DNA from: DASWJZ01 sp963846475
GTDB taxonomy: Bacteria; Pseudomonadota; Alphaproteobacteria; Rhizobiales; Afifellaceae
Reading direction: 5' to 3'
DNA: 64,000 nucleotides
Assembly (NCBI GenBank): GCA_963846475.1
Contig: CAWJVZ010000004.1
Span: forward strand, 3,658,001-3,722,000
Shown piece by piece: positions 26,528-34,653 of this stretch. How positions within the stretch are numbered: position 1 is the stretch's first letter; each line of letters begins with the position of its first letter. Under the pieces are notes generated by a model, which worked only from the letters and a program-made list of their open reading frames with translations, was not told the origin of the DNA and did not search any database. The translations under genes and the position numbers were made by a program.

Positions 26528-26809
26528 ATGGCGTCGGCGGTGGAGCAAGCGGTCAGGCGATTTGAGGCGGCGCTGCAGAGCCTGGAGATCGCCATCCAGC
26601 AGCGCCTGTCGCAGAGCGAGGGCGCCGAGGGCCTGTCCGCCGAGGTGGAGATGCTGGCCGCCGACCGCGCCGGGCTGGCCGAGAGCCTCGACCAGAGCCA
26701 GGCGCGTGTCGTGAAGCTGGAGAGCCTTAATCGCGACGTGTCGAAGCGGGTCGGCCAGGCGGTGGAGACGATCCGCGCCGTGCTGCACAGCGAGGCGGAG
26801 AGACAATAG
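26528..26809 (+). CDS. DUF4164 family coiled-coil protein
   Basis: 93 residues, almost wholly helical and coiled-coil (SLEIAIQQRLSQSEG ... VEMLAADRAGLAESLDQSQA), matching the alphaproteobacterial DUF4164 family. It lies 2 nt upstream of zapA, an arrangement conserved in rhizobia, so a role alongside ZapA in cell division is likely by context. The start ATG 26528 is the first good one after the divergent promoter region. Confidence 0.88.
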   Translation: MASAVEQAVRRFEAALQSLEIAIQQRLSQSEGAEGLSAEVEMLAADRAGLAESLDQSQARVVKLESLNRDVSKRVGQAVETIRAVLHSEAERQ

Positions 26810-26811
26810 AG

Positions 26812-27198
26812 ATGGCGCAGGTCAACCTCACCGTGAACGGGCGGGTCTACCGCATGGCCTGCGAGGACGGCGAGGAGGATCACGTCATGCAGCTCGGCGC
26901 CCGCTTCGACGGCGCCATCGACGAGCTCCGCGGCGCGCTCGGCGAGATCGGCGACCAGCGCCTGATGGTCATGGCCGGCATCCTCATGACAGACCGCCTC
27001 GACGACGCGGAGCGCCGGCTCGCCCGCTTCGAGCAGGATCTCCGGGAGCAGCGCTCGCGCGGTCTCAACTCGCTCGCCCGCTACGAGGGCGTGGAGGAGA
27101 ATTTCGTCGCGCATCTGGAAGCAGCCGCCGAGCGGCTCGAGCGCCTCGCCAGCCGCCTGCAGCTCGTTCCCGAGCAGCCGGACGATTCCGCCGGCTGA
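26812..27198 (+). CDS. zapA: Cell division protein ZapA
   Basis: 128 residues. The N-terminal ZapA domain (MAQVNLTVNGRVYRMACEDG ... VMQLGARFDGAIDELR, 1-50) is followed by the helical dimerisation region (IGDQRLMVMAGILMTDRLDD) and a C-terminal coiled coil. ZapA cross-links FtsZ filaments at the division ring. In most relatives a 6S RNA gene and fau follow zapA; here a permease gene follows after 7 nt, and fau with a probable 6S RNA lies 22 kb away. Confidence 0.93.
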   Translation: MAQVNLTVNGRVYRMACEDGEEDHVMQLGARFDGAIDELRGALGEIGDQRLMVMAGILMTDRLDDAERRLARFEQDLREQRSRGLNSLARYEGVEENFVAHLEAAAERLERLASRLQLVPEQPDDSAG

Positions 27199-27205
27199 GG
27201 CCGGC

Positions 27206-27961
27206 ATGCTCGCGGATCCCTGGTTCTACGCCGCCGCGGTGCCGGCGGTCGTCATCGTCGGGCTCGCCAAGGGCGGGTTCGGCGGCGGCATCTCCATCCT
27301 CGGCGTGCCGCTGATGGCGCTGGTGATCTCGCCGCTCGACGCCGCGGCGATCATGCTGCCCATCATGATCGTCATGGACGTCGTGGCGCTCTTCGCCTGG
27401 CGCGGCGTCTGGGACCGGCCGAGCGTCGCCATCCTGCTTCCCTCGGTGATGGTGGGTATCGGCCTCGGCTGGGCGGTGGCGGCCTATGTGACCGACGAGG
27501 CGGTCCGCTTCATCGTCGGCGCCGTGGCGCTCGCCTTCACGCTCGACTACCTCTTCCGCGGCCGCATGAAAGCGGCGCCGAAGCCGCACAATGCGGTGAA
27601 GGGCTGGTTCTGGGGGACGGTGTCGGGCTTCACCAGCTTTGTCAGCCATGCCGGCGGCCCGCCCATGCAGATGTATCTTCTGCCGCTCAGGCTCGACCCG
27701 CGCCTGATGGCGGGCACGACTGTGCTGATCTTCGCCGTCGCCAATTTCGTAAAACTGCTGCCCTACGCCATGCTCGGGCAGTTCTCGACGTCGCACCTCG
27801 CCGCCTCGGCGGTGCTGTTGCCGCTCGGCCCGGTCGCCACCTGGTTCGGCACCCGGCTGGTGCGGATCATCTCCGTCCAGACCTTCTACCGCCTGAGCTA
27901 CGCGGCGCTCTTAATAATCGCGCTGAAGCTCCTCTGGGACGGCGCTGCGAACCTGATCTGA
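27206..27961 (+). CDS. TauE/SafE family membrane permease
   Basis: 251 residues with seven or eight hydrophobic segments. The duplicated TauE/SafE motif is present: IVGLAKGGFGGGISILGVPL in the first half and VSGFTSFVSHAGGPPMQMYL in the second. Members export sulfite, sulfoacetate or related small anions, but the substrate cannot be read from sequence. It starts 7 nt after zapA and ends at a double-hairpin terminator shared with the convergent DUF465 gene. Confidence 0.9.
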   Translation: MLADPWFYAAAVPAVVIVGLAKGGFGGGISILGVPLMALVISPLDAAAIMLPIMIVMDVVALFAWRGVWDRPSVAILLPSVMVGIGLGWAVAAYVTDEAVRFIVGAVALAFTLDYLFRGRMKAAPKPHNAVKGWFWGTVSGFTSFVSHAGGPPMQMYLLPLRLDPRLMAGTTVLIFAVANFVKLLPYAMLGQFSTSHLAASAVLLPLGPVATWFGTRLVRIISVQTFYRLSYAALLIIALKLLWDGAANLI

Positions 27962-27974
27962 CGGAAAACAAAAA

Positions 27975-28019
27975 GGCGCCCTGCGGGGCGCCAGACGCAA
28001 AGGGCGCCCGAAGGCGCCC
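27975..28019. terminator. Bidirectional double-hairpin terminator
   Basis: Two adjacent 7-bp stems: GGCGCCC/GGGCGCC (27975-27992, loop TGCG) and GGGCGCC/GGCGCCC (28002-28019, loop CGAA). The A-rich run just left of the first hairpin gives a U tract for minus-strand transcripts, so it fits the end of the DUF465 gene and may also stop the permease transcript. The two stems share the GGCGCC core and could also pair with each other. Confidence 0.8.
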
Positions 28020-28033
28020 GGCTGCCGTCGCGT

Positions 28034-28213
28034 CTAGTGCATGGTCTGATCGTGCTTCAATTGGGCGATCTCGTCCTTCAGCTGCAGCTTACGGCGCTTC
28101 AAGGCGGCGACCTCGAGTTCGTCGAAGCCGGGATGGGCCTGAGCCTCTTCGATTTCCCGCTTCAACGCCTGATGACGCCGCTCGAGCTCTGCAAGATGCG
28201 ATTCGACGGACAT
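28034..28213 (-). CDS. DUF465/YdcH family small coiled-coil protein
   Basis: 59 residues from ATG 28213, chosen because GGAGG lies 7 nt upstream; an earlier in-frame ATG has none. The sequence MSVESHLAELERRHQALKRE then ELEVAALKRRKLQLKDEIAQ is the DUF465 family pattern, a short helical hairpin. Role unknown. A second family member is encoded divergently 180 bp away. Confidence 0.88.
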   Translation of the reverse strand: MSVESHLAELERRHQALKREIEEAQAHPGFDELEVAALKRRKLQLKDEIAQLKHDQTMH

Positions 28214-28392
28214 TCGCGCCTCCATGTCGGGTTGGAAACACTCGCAATCTGCCATAAATCGGGGTCGCTGTCGAACGGTTCCGGCAGCAATCCCCCTTCA
28301 ATCTTCCGACCCGGTAAACGCTGCGAAGCGTATCGTGCGCGCCTCCGGCGTGCTATGATCGGCCCCGATCGACGCGCGGCAGGCAGGCGGGA

Positions 28393-28617
28393 ATGGACGA
28401 CGGCGAGCGGGTCATTCAGGTCAGCGATTCGGCGGTCCGCAACGAGCTGGCGCAGCTCCGCCAGGAGCACCGGGATCTCGACACGGCGATCGATGCCTTG
28501 CAAGGCAAGCCGCGCCCCGACAGCCTGCAGATCCAGCGGCTGAAGAAACGCAAGCTGATGCTGAGGGACCGCATCTCGGCGCTGGAGGACAAGCTCCTCC
28601 CCGACATCATCGCCTGA
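28393..28617 (+). CDS. DUF465/YdcH family small coiled-coil protein (second copy)
   Basis: 74 residues, with VRNELAQLRQEHRDLDTAID and LQIQRLKKRKLMLRDRISAL matching DUF465. It is divergent from the other copy and clearly paralogous to it, with the same R/K-R-K-L-x-L-x-D-x-I signature. Function unknown. Confidence 0.85.
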   Translation: MDDGERVIQVSDSAVRNELAQLRQEHRDLDTAIDALQGKPRPDSLQIQRLKKRKLMLRDRISALEDKLLPDIIA

Positions 28618-28691
28618 TACGAGCTGATCGGCGGTACTGTTTCGAAGCCGCCAAGCCGAAGCCGGGCGACATACAGGAAGCGATCTGCTCA

Positions 28692-28994
28692 ATGAGCGGG
28701 AACAGGGTCGTTGCGGTGGGTACATGGTATTACGACGGGCTATTGCCTATGCGCGTGGAGATTCATGCCATCCCGGCCCAATATTCCTCTTCACGCTTTG
28801 CCGAAGACGGGGAGATGACGGGCGAGTATGACGAGAGCATCCCGATCCCGCCTACCAAAGATGGCCACGTATACTTTTGCGTCGAATTTTTCACTGGAGA
28901 ACACCTCTCTATCGACGATGTGAAGGCATGGGCAGCAAACCAGCCTTGGGCACCCGTCACATGGGACTGGACAGAGGGCGAAAACTCAACGTGA
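28692..28994 (+). CDS. Hypothetical protein, A/T-richer than its neighbours
   Basis: 100 residues from ATG 28692. Beta-rich and acidic, without membrane segments: VVAVGTWYYDGLLPMRVEIH near the N-terminus and VTWDWTEGEN near the C-terminus; no family recognised. Codon use is visibly less GC-biased than in purE next to it, which may mean recent transfer. A later ATG at 28749 is an alternative start. It is 87 bp upstream of purE with no sign of coupling. Confidence 0.55.
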   Translation: MSGNRVVAVGTWYYDGLLPMRVEIHAIPAQYSSSRFAEDGEMTGEYDESIPIPPTKDGHVYFCVEFFTGEHLSIDDVKAWAANQPWAPVTWDWTEGENST

Positions 28995-29081
28995 GACTTT
29001 AGGCGCCAGGCCGGTAGAGTGCCTGCGAAAAATGTGCCATGGCGGTGCGGCGGGCGTCCGCTCGCTTGAGGACCGCAGCGC

Positions 29082-29591
29082 ATGCATCGGCCCGCCCCCG
29101 CCGCCGTCGCCATTGTGATGGGCAGCCAGTCCGACTGGCCGACCATGCGCCATGCCGCGGAGCGCCTGGACGAGCTCGGGGTGCCCTACGATGCCAGGAT
29201 CGTCTCGGCGCACCGCACGCCGGACCGCCTCGTCGCCTTCGCCAAGGGCGCCCGCGCCGCCGGCTACAAGGTGATCGTCGCGGGCGCCGGCGGCGCGGCG
29301 CATCTCCCCGGCATGATCGCCGCCATGACGACGCTGCCGGTCCTCGGCGTGCCGATCGAATCCAAGGCCCTGAAGGGGCAGGACAGCCTCTATTCCATCG
29401 TGCAGATGCCGGCCGGCGTGCCGGTCGGGACGCTCGCCATCGGCAAGCCCGGCGCCGCCAATGCGGGGCTGCTGGCCGCCGCCATCCTCGCCATCGCCGA
29501 CGAGGCGCTGGCGGAGCGGCTCGCCGACTGGCGGAACGCCCAGGCGGAAGCCGTGGCGGAGGTGCCGGCGGGCGACGATGCCGGCGACTGA
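29082..29591 (+). CDS. purE: N5-carboxyaminoimidazole ribonucleotide mutase
   Basis: 169 residues of the class I PurE type: AIVMGSQSDWPTM binding the ribonucleotide near residue 12, the conserved VSAHRTPDR, and AGAGGAAHLPGMIAAMTTLP with the catalytic His region. It converts N5-CAIR to CAIR in purine synthesis. Its last 14 nt overlap purK, the usual partner gene. Confidence 0.96.
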   Translation: MHRPAPAAVAIVMGSQSDWPTMRHAAERLDELGVPYDARIVSAHRTPDRLVAFAKGARAAGYKVIVAGAGGAAHLPGMIAAMTTLPVLGVPIESKALKGQDSLYSIVQMPAGVPVGTLAIGKPGAANAGLLAAAILAIADEALAERLADWRNAQAEAVAEVPAGDDAGD

Positions 29592-30687
29592 TGCGCGGGC
29601 GCTGCCGCCCGGCTCGATCATCGGCATTCTCGGCGGCGGTCAGCTCGGCCGCATGCTGGCGCTCGCGGCAGCGCGGCTCGGGCTCAAATGCCACATTTTT
29701 AGCCCGGACCCGGAGAGCCCGGCCTTTGACGTGGCGGCGGCGCGCAGCTGGGCGGCCTACGAGGACGAGGACGCGCTGGACGCCTTCGCCGGCGCCGTCG
29801 ACGTCGTCACCTACGAGTTCGAGAATGTCGACGTCAAAGCCGCCGAGCGGCTGGCGCGGCAGGTGCATGTGCGGCCAGGCCCACGGGCGCTGGCGGTCAG
29901 CCAGGACCGGCTGACGGAAAAGGCGTTCCTGCACGAGCTCGGCATCGCCACGGCGCCTTTTGCGGCAGTCGAGAGCGCGGCATCGCTGCAAGCGGTGCTG
30001 GCCTCGCTCGGCCTGCCGGCCGTCCTGAAAACCCGCCGCCTGGGCTACGACGGCAAGGGCCAGGCTTTGATCCGCTCCGACGCGGAAGCGGAAACGGCGC
30101 TCGCCGCGCTCCGCAACGCGCCGGCCATCCTGGAGGGCTTCGTCGCCTTCGCCCGCGAAGTTTCCGTCATCGCCGCACGCGGGCTCGATGGCAGTTTTGC
30201 CGCCTACGACGTGGCGGAGAATGTGCACCGCGCCGGCATTCTTGCCACCTCCACTGTGCCGGCGCGCCTGCGGCCGGAGACGGCGGCCGAAGCGCAGCGC
30301 ATCGCCCGAAAAATCCTAGAAGCGCTGGACTATGTCGGGGTGATCGGCGTCGAGTTCTTCGTGGTGGGGAAGGGCGGGGGCGAGCGCCTCCTCGTCAACG
30401 AATTCGCGCCGCGCGTCCACAATTCCGGCCACTGGACGGAGGATGCCTGCGCTGTCTCGCAGTTCGAGAACCACATCCGCGCCGTTGCCGGTTGGCCGCT
30501 CGGGCCGGCCACCCGCCATGCCGACGTCATGATGCAGAATCTGATCGGCGCCGAAGCGGCGGACTGGCTACGCCTCGCCGCCGACGCGCAAGCGCGTCTC
30601 CACCTCTACGGCAAGCGCGAGGCGCGGCCCGGCCGCAAGATGGGCCACGTCAATCGCGTTTCTCTGCGCGCTTCGGGTTCCGAGTGA
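29578..30687 (+). CDS. purK: N5-carboxyaminoimidazole ribonucleotide synthase
   Basis: 369 residues from ATG 29578, overlapping purE. ATP-grasp enzyme: N-terminal IIGILGGGQLGRMLALAAAR, central LPAVLKTRRLGYDGKGQ loop, and the metal site with VNEFAPRVHNSGHWTEDA. It makes N5-CAIR from AIR, ATP and bicarbonate. The 3' end overlaps a tiny minus-strand membrane gene by 38 nt. Confidence 0.96.
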   Translation: MPATDARALPPGSIIGILGGGQLGRMLALAAARLGLKCHIFSPDPESPAFDVAAARSWAAYEDEDALDAFAGAVDVVTYEFENVDVKAAERLARQVHVRPGPRALAVSQDRLTEKAFLHELGIATAPFAAVESAASLQAVLASLGLPAVLKTRRLGYDGKGQALIRSDAEAETALAALRNAPAILEGFVAFAREVSVIAARGLDGSFAAYDVAENVHRAGILATSTVPARLRPETAAEAQRIARKILEALDYVGVIGVEFFVVGKGGGERLLVNEFAPRVHNSGHWTEDACAVSQFENHIRAVAGWPLGPATRHADVMMQNLIGAEAADWLRLAADAQARLHLYGKREARPGRKMGHVNRVSLRASGSE

Positions 30688-30766
30688 CGATAAGAATGAA
30701 GGCAGCGATCAACAGCGCGCCGACCGGCGCGACGCTGAAGGCGAGGATAAATTCGAGGGTGCTCAC
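30650..30766 (-). CDS. 38-residue single-span microprotein
   Basis: Reads from GTG 30766 to a stop at 30650. One strong membrane span (EFILAFSVAPVGALLIAAFI) is followed by a positively charged tail (TRNPKRAEKRD), giving a typical tail orientation with a cytoplasmic C-terminus. The GTG overlaps the stop of the 75-residue membrane gene (GTGA), the same coupling seen in many operons here, and the ORF is too hydrophobic and well bounded to be chance. It overlaps the end of purK on the opposite strand. Function unknown. Confidence 0.6.
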   Translation of the reverse strand: MSTLEFILAFSVAPVGALLIAAFILIVTRNPKRAEKRD

Positions 30767-30990
30767 GGGATGAGCTTCCTGAGGAGACGGCGCCCGATGA
30801 AATGTAAGGCGGCGCTGGCCACAAGGCAACTTGCCGCTGTCGCCGTCACGGCCCAGAGAGGCTGGCCGGCCATCGAACCGAAGGCATACGAGAACACCGG
30901 CGCCAGCGCGCCGACGGCAAAGACGGCAATCGCCAGCCCATTGAAGTAGGTTGCCGTGAGCTTTGCCTGCTCGTTGTGGACGAGGCTCAT
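30763..30990 (-). CDS. Small two-span membrane protein
   Basis: 75 residues from ATG 30990 (a longer start exists at 31026 but adds an uncharacteristic stretch). MSLVHNEQAKLTATYFNGLA leads into two membrane spans (about 15-38 and 42-64), with a basic C-terminus (RRLLRKLIP). Similar short proteins with this N-terminus occur in other rhizobial genomes as conserved hypotheticals. It is coupled to the 38-residue microprotein and divergent from efp. Confidence 0.7.
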   Translation of the reverse strand: MSLVHNEQAKLTATYFNGLAIAVFAVGALAPVFSYAFGSMAGQPLWAVTATAASCLVASAALHFIGRRLLRKLIP

Positions 30991-31098
30991 CGGGAGGAGT
31001 GAAGCACCGGCATGTCCCGGCGGCAACCGCCGGGCCCGCGCCTTGCCTCGCCCGGCGATTCATGGGAAGGCCCGCGCTCCCGACCGCCCAGGACGAAG

Positions 31099-31661
31099 AT
31101 GAAGGTCAACGGCAACGAAATCCGGCCCGGCGCCGTCATCGAACATGACGGCTCGCTGTGGGTGGCGGTGAAGACGCAGACGGTAAAACCCGGCAAGGGC
31201 CCTGCCTACAACCAGGTGGAGCTGAAGAACCTCATCGACGGGCGCAAGCTCAACAACCGCTTCGGCTCCGACGAGAAGGTCGAGCAGACGCACCTGGAGA
31301 TCCGCGATTTCCAGTTCCTCTACAAGGAAGGCGACAGCTCGTCTTCATGGACAACGACACCTACGAGCAGATCAGCCTCGCGGAGGATTTCGTCGGCGAG
31401 CGCGCCGCCTTCCTGCAGGACGGCATGAACGTCTCGCTGAAACTGCATGGCGAGCGGCCGGTCAGCATCGCGCTCCCCGATCAGGTGATGCTGGCGATCG
31501 CGGAGGCCGAGCCGACGATGAAGGGCCAGACGGCGGCGTCCTCCTACAAGCCGGCGCTCCTGGAAAACGGCGTCAGGGTGATGGTGCCGCCCTTCATCTC
31601 GGCGGGCGAGCGGATCGTCGTCGACACCAGCGAGATCGCCTATGTCCGCCGCGCCGAGTAG
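31099..31661 (+). CDS. efp: Elongation factor P, one-base deletion near 31340
   Basis: The frame from ATG 31099 encodes the N-terminal domain with the modification-site loop KPGKGPAY (lysine 33). At about 31338-31342 one base is missing (codons for DSFVFMDND lose a base), and the rest continues in another frame to 31661: DNDTYEQISLAEDFVGERAA, ending IVVDTSEIAYVRRAE. Adding one base gives exactly 188 codons, the standard size. EF-P relieves stalling at polyproline, and an inactivating mutation is unlikely, so the deletion is probably a sequence error. Confidence 0.93.
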
Positions 31662-31663
31662 AA

Positions 31664-32514
31664 ATGGCCCGCTCGGCGATCCTCAACGTCATGGTCGGCG
31701 CCGCGACCAAGGCGGCGCGCGGGCTGAAGCGCGATTTCGGCGAGGTCGAGAACCTGCAGGTCTCGCGGAAGGGCCCGGCGGACTTCGTCTCCGCCGCCGA
31801 CCATCGCGCCGAGGAGATCATCCGCGCCGAGCTCGCAGCGGGCGCGTCCGAACTACGGCTTGCTGATGGAGGAATCCGGCGAGACGCGCGGGCGACGACC
31901 CGCAGCACCGCTGGATCGTCGATCCGCTCGACGGCACCACCAATTTCCTGCACGGCATCCCGCATTTCGCCATCTCGATCGCGCTGGAGCGGCAGGGCAA
32001 GCTCGCGGCGGCGCGTCGTCTACAACCCGATCTCCGACGAGCTGTTCACCGCCGAGCGCGGCGGCGGCGCCTTCGTGAACGACCGGCGCCTCCGCGTCGC
32101 CGCCCGTCAGAACCTCGCCGAGGCGTGGTGGCGACCGGCATGCCCTTCATGGGGCACGGCGATTACGGCCGCTATACCTGCAGGAGCTCGCCAGCGATCA
32201 TGCCGGCGGTGGCGGGCGTCCGGCGCTTCGGCGCCGCGGCGCTCGACCTCGCCTGGGTGGCGGCCGGGCGCTTCGACGGCTTCTGGGAGCGCGGGCTGTC
32301 GCCCTGGGACGTGGCGGCGGGCATGCTGCTCATCCGCGAGGCGGGCGGCTACGTCACCGACCTCGACGGCGGCGAGGCGATGCTCGAAAGCGGCGACATC
32401 GTGGCCGGAAACGAAGCGATCCATCGGCAGCTCCTCGACGCTACTTCGCGGTCTGACCCGCGCTTTCGCTTTCACCTCACCGCCGAAACGCGCTACAAAT
32501 TCCAGCCGAGGTGA
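31664..32514 (+). CDS. Inositol monophosphatase family protein (SuhB-like), several frameshifts
   Basis: The protein can be followed across at least four indels (near 31843, 31888, 32012, a one-base loss near 32125, and a disturbed stretch at 32170-32195). Motifs in order: KGPADFVSAADHRAEEII, GLLMEESGE, the metal site WIVDPLDGTTNFLHG, ERGGGAFVNDRRLRVA, and LDLAWVAAGRFDGFWERGLSPWDVAAG with the second metal aspartate. Restored length is about 280 residues. Members hydrolyse inositol-1-phosphate or related sugars. It starts 2 nt after efp. Individual breaks look like sequencing errors, but a decayed gene cannot be excluded. Confidence 0.8.
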
Positions 32515-32534
32515 CGCCACGCACGGGGAGATCG

Positions 32535-33598
32535 ATGGCACGCGACTTCGACCCCTATATGCTTTCGAGTCCGCGGATCTTCCTGGTCAGGATGGTGATC
32601 TTCCTGATCATCGCCGCTTTCGTGCCGCTCGTCCTCTACCGCGAGGTCGCGGCCGCCTTCATGGCCAATCCCGGCCTGAACGGGCTGATCGTCGGCGTGC
32701 TGGTCATCGGCATCGCCATGGCGATCCGCAACGTCATCGGGCTGATGCCGGAAGTGCGCTGGGTGAATTCGTTCCGCCGCCGCGAGACCGGCTTCGAGCA
32801 GACGCCGCCGCGGCTGATCGCGCCGATGGCGACGCTGCTGCGCGACCGCGCCGATACGCTTGGCGCTCTCCACCTCGACCTGGCGGTCGATCCTCGATTC
32901 GATCTCCACGCGGCTCGACGAGAACCGCGAGATCCTGCGCTACCTCGCCGGCCTGCTCGTCTTCCTCGGCCTGCTCGGCACCTTCTGGGGCCTGGTCACG
33001 ACGGTGAGCTCGGTCGGCGCCACCATCCAGACGCTGAGCGTCGGCTCCGGCGACGCCGGCATCATCTTCGAGGATCTGAAGGAGGGCCTGGCCGCGCCGC
33101 TCGCCGGCATGGGCATCGCCTTCTCGTCCTCGCTCTTCGGCCTTTCCGGCTCGCTCGTCCTCGGCTTCCTCGATCTGCAGGCGGGCCAGGCGCAGAACCG
33201 CTTCTACACCGAGCTGGAAGACTGGCTGTCGACCATCACCGATACCGAGGAGCTCGGGCTCACCGAGGAGGAGGCCGGCAACTCGGCGCTGGAGATCCGC
33301 GCCTCGGTGGAGCGGCTGGCGCGCATCGTCCAGGAGGGCGGCGGCGCCCGCGCCTCGACCGCGGCGATGGCCAACCTCGCCGAAGGCATCCAGGGCATGG
33401 TCCAGCACATGCGCAAGGAGCAGCAGATGGTGCGCGACTGGATGGAGGCGCAGTCGCACGCAGCAGCAGGCGCTGCAGGACACGCTGAAGCGGCTCGCCA
33501 ACGCGACCGAGCGCAACGTCACGCCGCTGAAGCGCGTCGGCGAGTCCGACGACGACTGGCGCGGCAAGGGCGTCACCGAAATCCGCCGCGACACCTGA
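32535..33598 (+). CDS. MotA/TolQ/ExbB-type proton channel protein, two frameshifts
   Basis: From ATG 32535; extra bases near 32859 and 33457 split the frame, and the restored protein is about 353 residues. N-terminal hydrophobic spans (about 12-32, 45-60) precede a second membrane block with LAGLLVFLGLLGTFWGLVTT and GLAAPLAGMGIAFSSSLFGL, the MotA/ExbB channel core, and a long C-terminal coiled coil. It pairs with the MotB/OmpA-like gene 10 nt downstream, giving a membrane stator-like unit. Such pairs are widespread in rhizobia as chromosomal genes of unknown role. Confidence 0.82.
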
Positions 33599-33608
33599 GG
33601 GCTGAGCC

Positions 33609-34648
33609 ATGGCGATGGCGCGCGCCCGCCGGTCGGTGAGCCGGATCGACTATTGGCCCGGCTTCGTCGACGCGCTGGCGACGCTGCTGCTCGTCTTCGT
33701 CTTCCTGCTGTCGATGTTCATCCTGGCGCAGTTCTTCCTCGGCCAGGAGGTGACGCAGCAAGGACACGGTGCTCGACCGCCTCAACGCGCAGATCGCCGA
33801 GCTGACCGAGCTCCTGGCGCTGGAGAAGGCCGGCAGCGCGCGACCTGCAGGAGACGCTCGCCACCCTGCAGGCCAATCTCGACGGCCACCGAAGGCGAGC
33901 GCGACCGCCTGCAGGGCCTGCTGGACGGGGCAGGGCAGCGCGGCGGGCGCCGCCGAGGGCCAGCATCGCGACGCTGGAGAGCGAGCCTGGAAAGCGAGCA
34001 GCAGGTCAGCCAGCGGGCGCTCGCGCAGGTCGAGCTCCTGAACCAGCAGATCGCGGCGCTTCGCCGCCAGATCGGCGCGCTCGAAGAAGCGCTCGACGCC
34101 TCCGAAAGCCGCGACCGCGAGAGCCAGACCCGCATCGCCGATCTCGGCAAGCGCCTCAACGTCGCGCTGGCCCAGCGCGTGCAGGAGCTGTCGCGCTACC
34201 GCTCCGACTTCTTCGGCCGCCTCCGCGAGATCCTCGCCGGCCGCTCCGACATCCAGGTGGTCGGCGACCGCTTCGTGCTGCCGGCGTCGGTGCTCTTCGC
34301 CTCCGTCCAGCGACGAGCTCGACGAATCGTTCCGCGAGCGAGCTCGACAAGCTCGCCGACGCGATCCTGGAGCTGGAGCAGCAGATCCCGCCGGAGATCA
34401 ACTGGGTGATCCGCGTCGACGGCCATACCGACATGCGGCCGCTTCAGGCCACCGCCCGCTTCCGCTCCAACTGGGAGCTGTCGGCGTCCCGCTCGATCGC
34501 CGTGGTGCGCTACCTCATCTCGCGCGGCATCAAGCCGGAGCACCTCGTCGCCGCCGGCTTCGGCGAGTTCCAGCCGCTCGATCCCGGCGACAGCGAGGAG
34601 GCGCTCGCCCGCAACCGCCGCATCGAGCTGAAGCTGACGGAGCGCTAG
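33609..34648 (+). CDS. MotB/OmpA-like peptidoglycan-binding protein, many frameshifts
   Basis: The ORF from ATG 33609 is broken by about eight one-base insertions (near 33757, 33840, 33883, 33930, 33961, 33988, 34314 and 34346). Restored, it has about 343 residues: one membrane span with a MotB-like aspartate (YWPGFVDALATLLLVFVF), a long coiled coil, and a C-terminal OmpA domain (IRVDGHTDMRPLQA ... SASRSIAVVRYLISRGI ... ARNRRIELKL). The count of insertions agrees with the frame at the end of the gene. It probably anchors the upstream MotA/ExbB-like channel to peptidoglycan. Confidence 0.8.
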
Positions 34649-34653
34649 GGCTG

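Noticed and set aside
24226..27207. A 993-codon open frame running from zapA antisense through the transketolase gene
   Set aside because: The first about 310 codons are the antisense of zapA/DUF4164 and the intergenic region; transketolase begins at ATG 26253. High GC keeps antisense frames open.
31099..31661. Programmed frameshift in efp
   Set aside because: No slippery heptamer or downstream stimulatory element is seen, and neighbouring genes show the same kind of break.
32535..34648. Zorya-like defence system (ZorA/ZorB-type MotA and OmpA pair)
   Set aside because: The MotA/MotB-like pair resembles ZorAB in outline, but no helicase or other Zorya partner is nearby, and the pair sits among housekeeping genes where such pairs are common in rhizobia.
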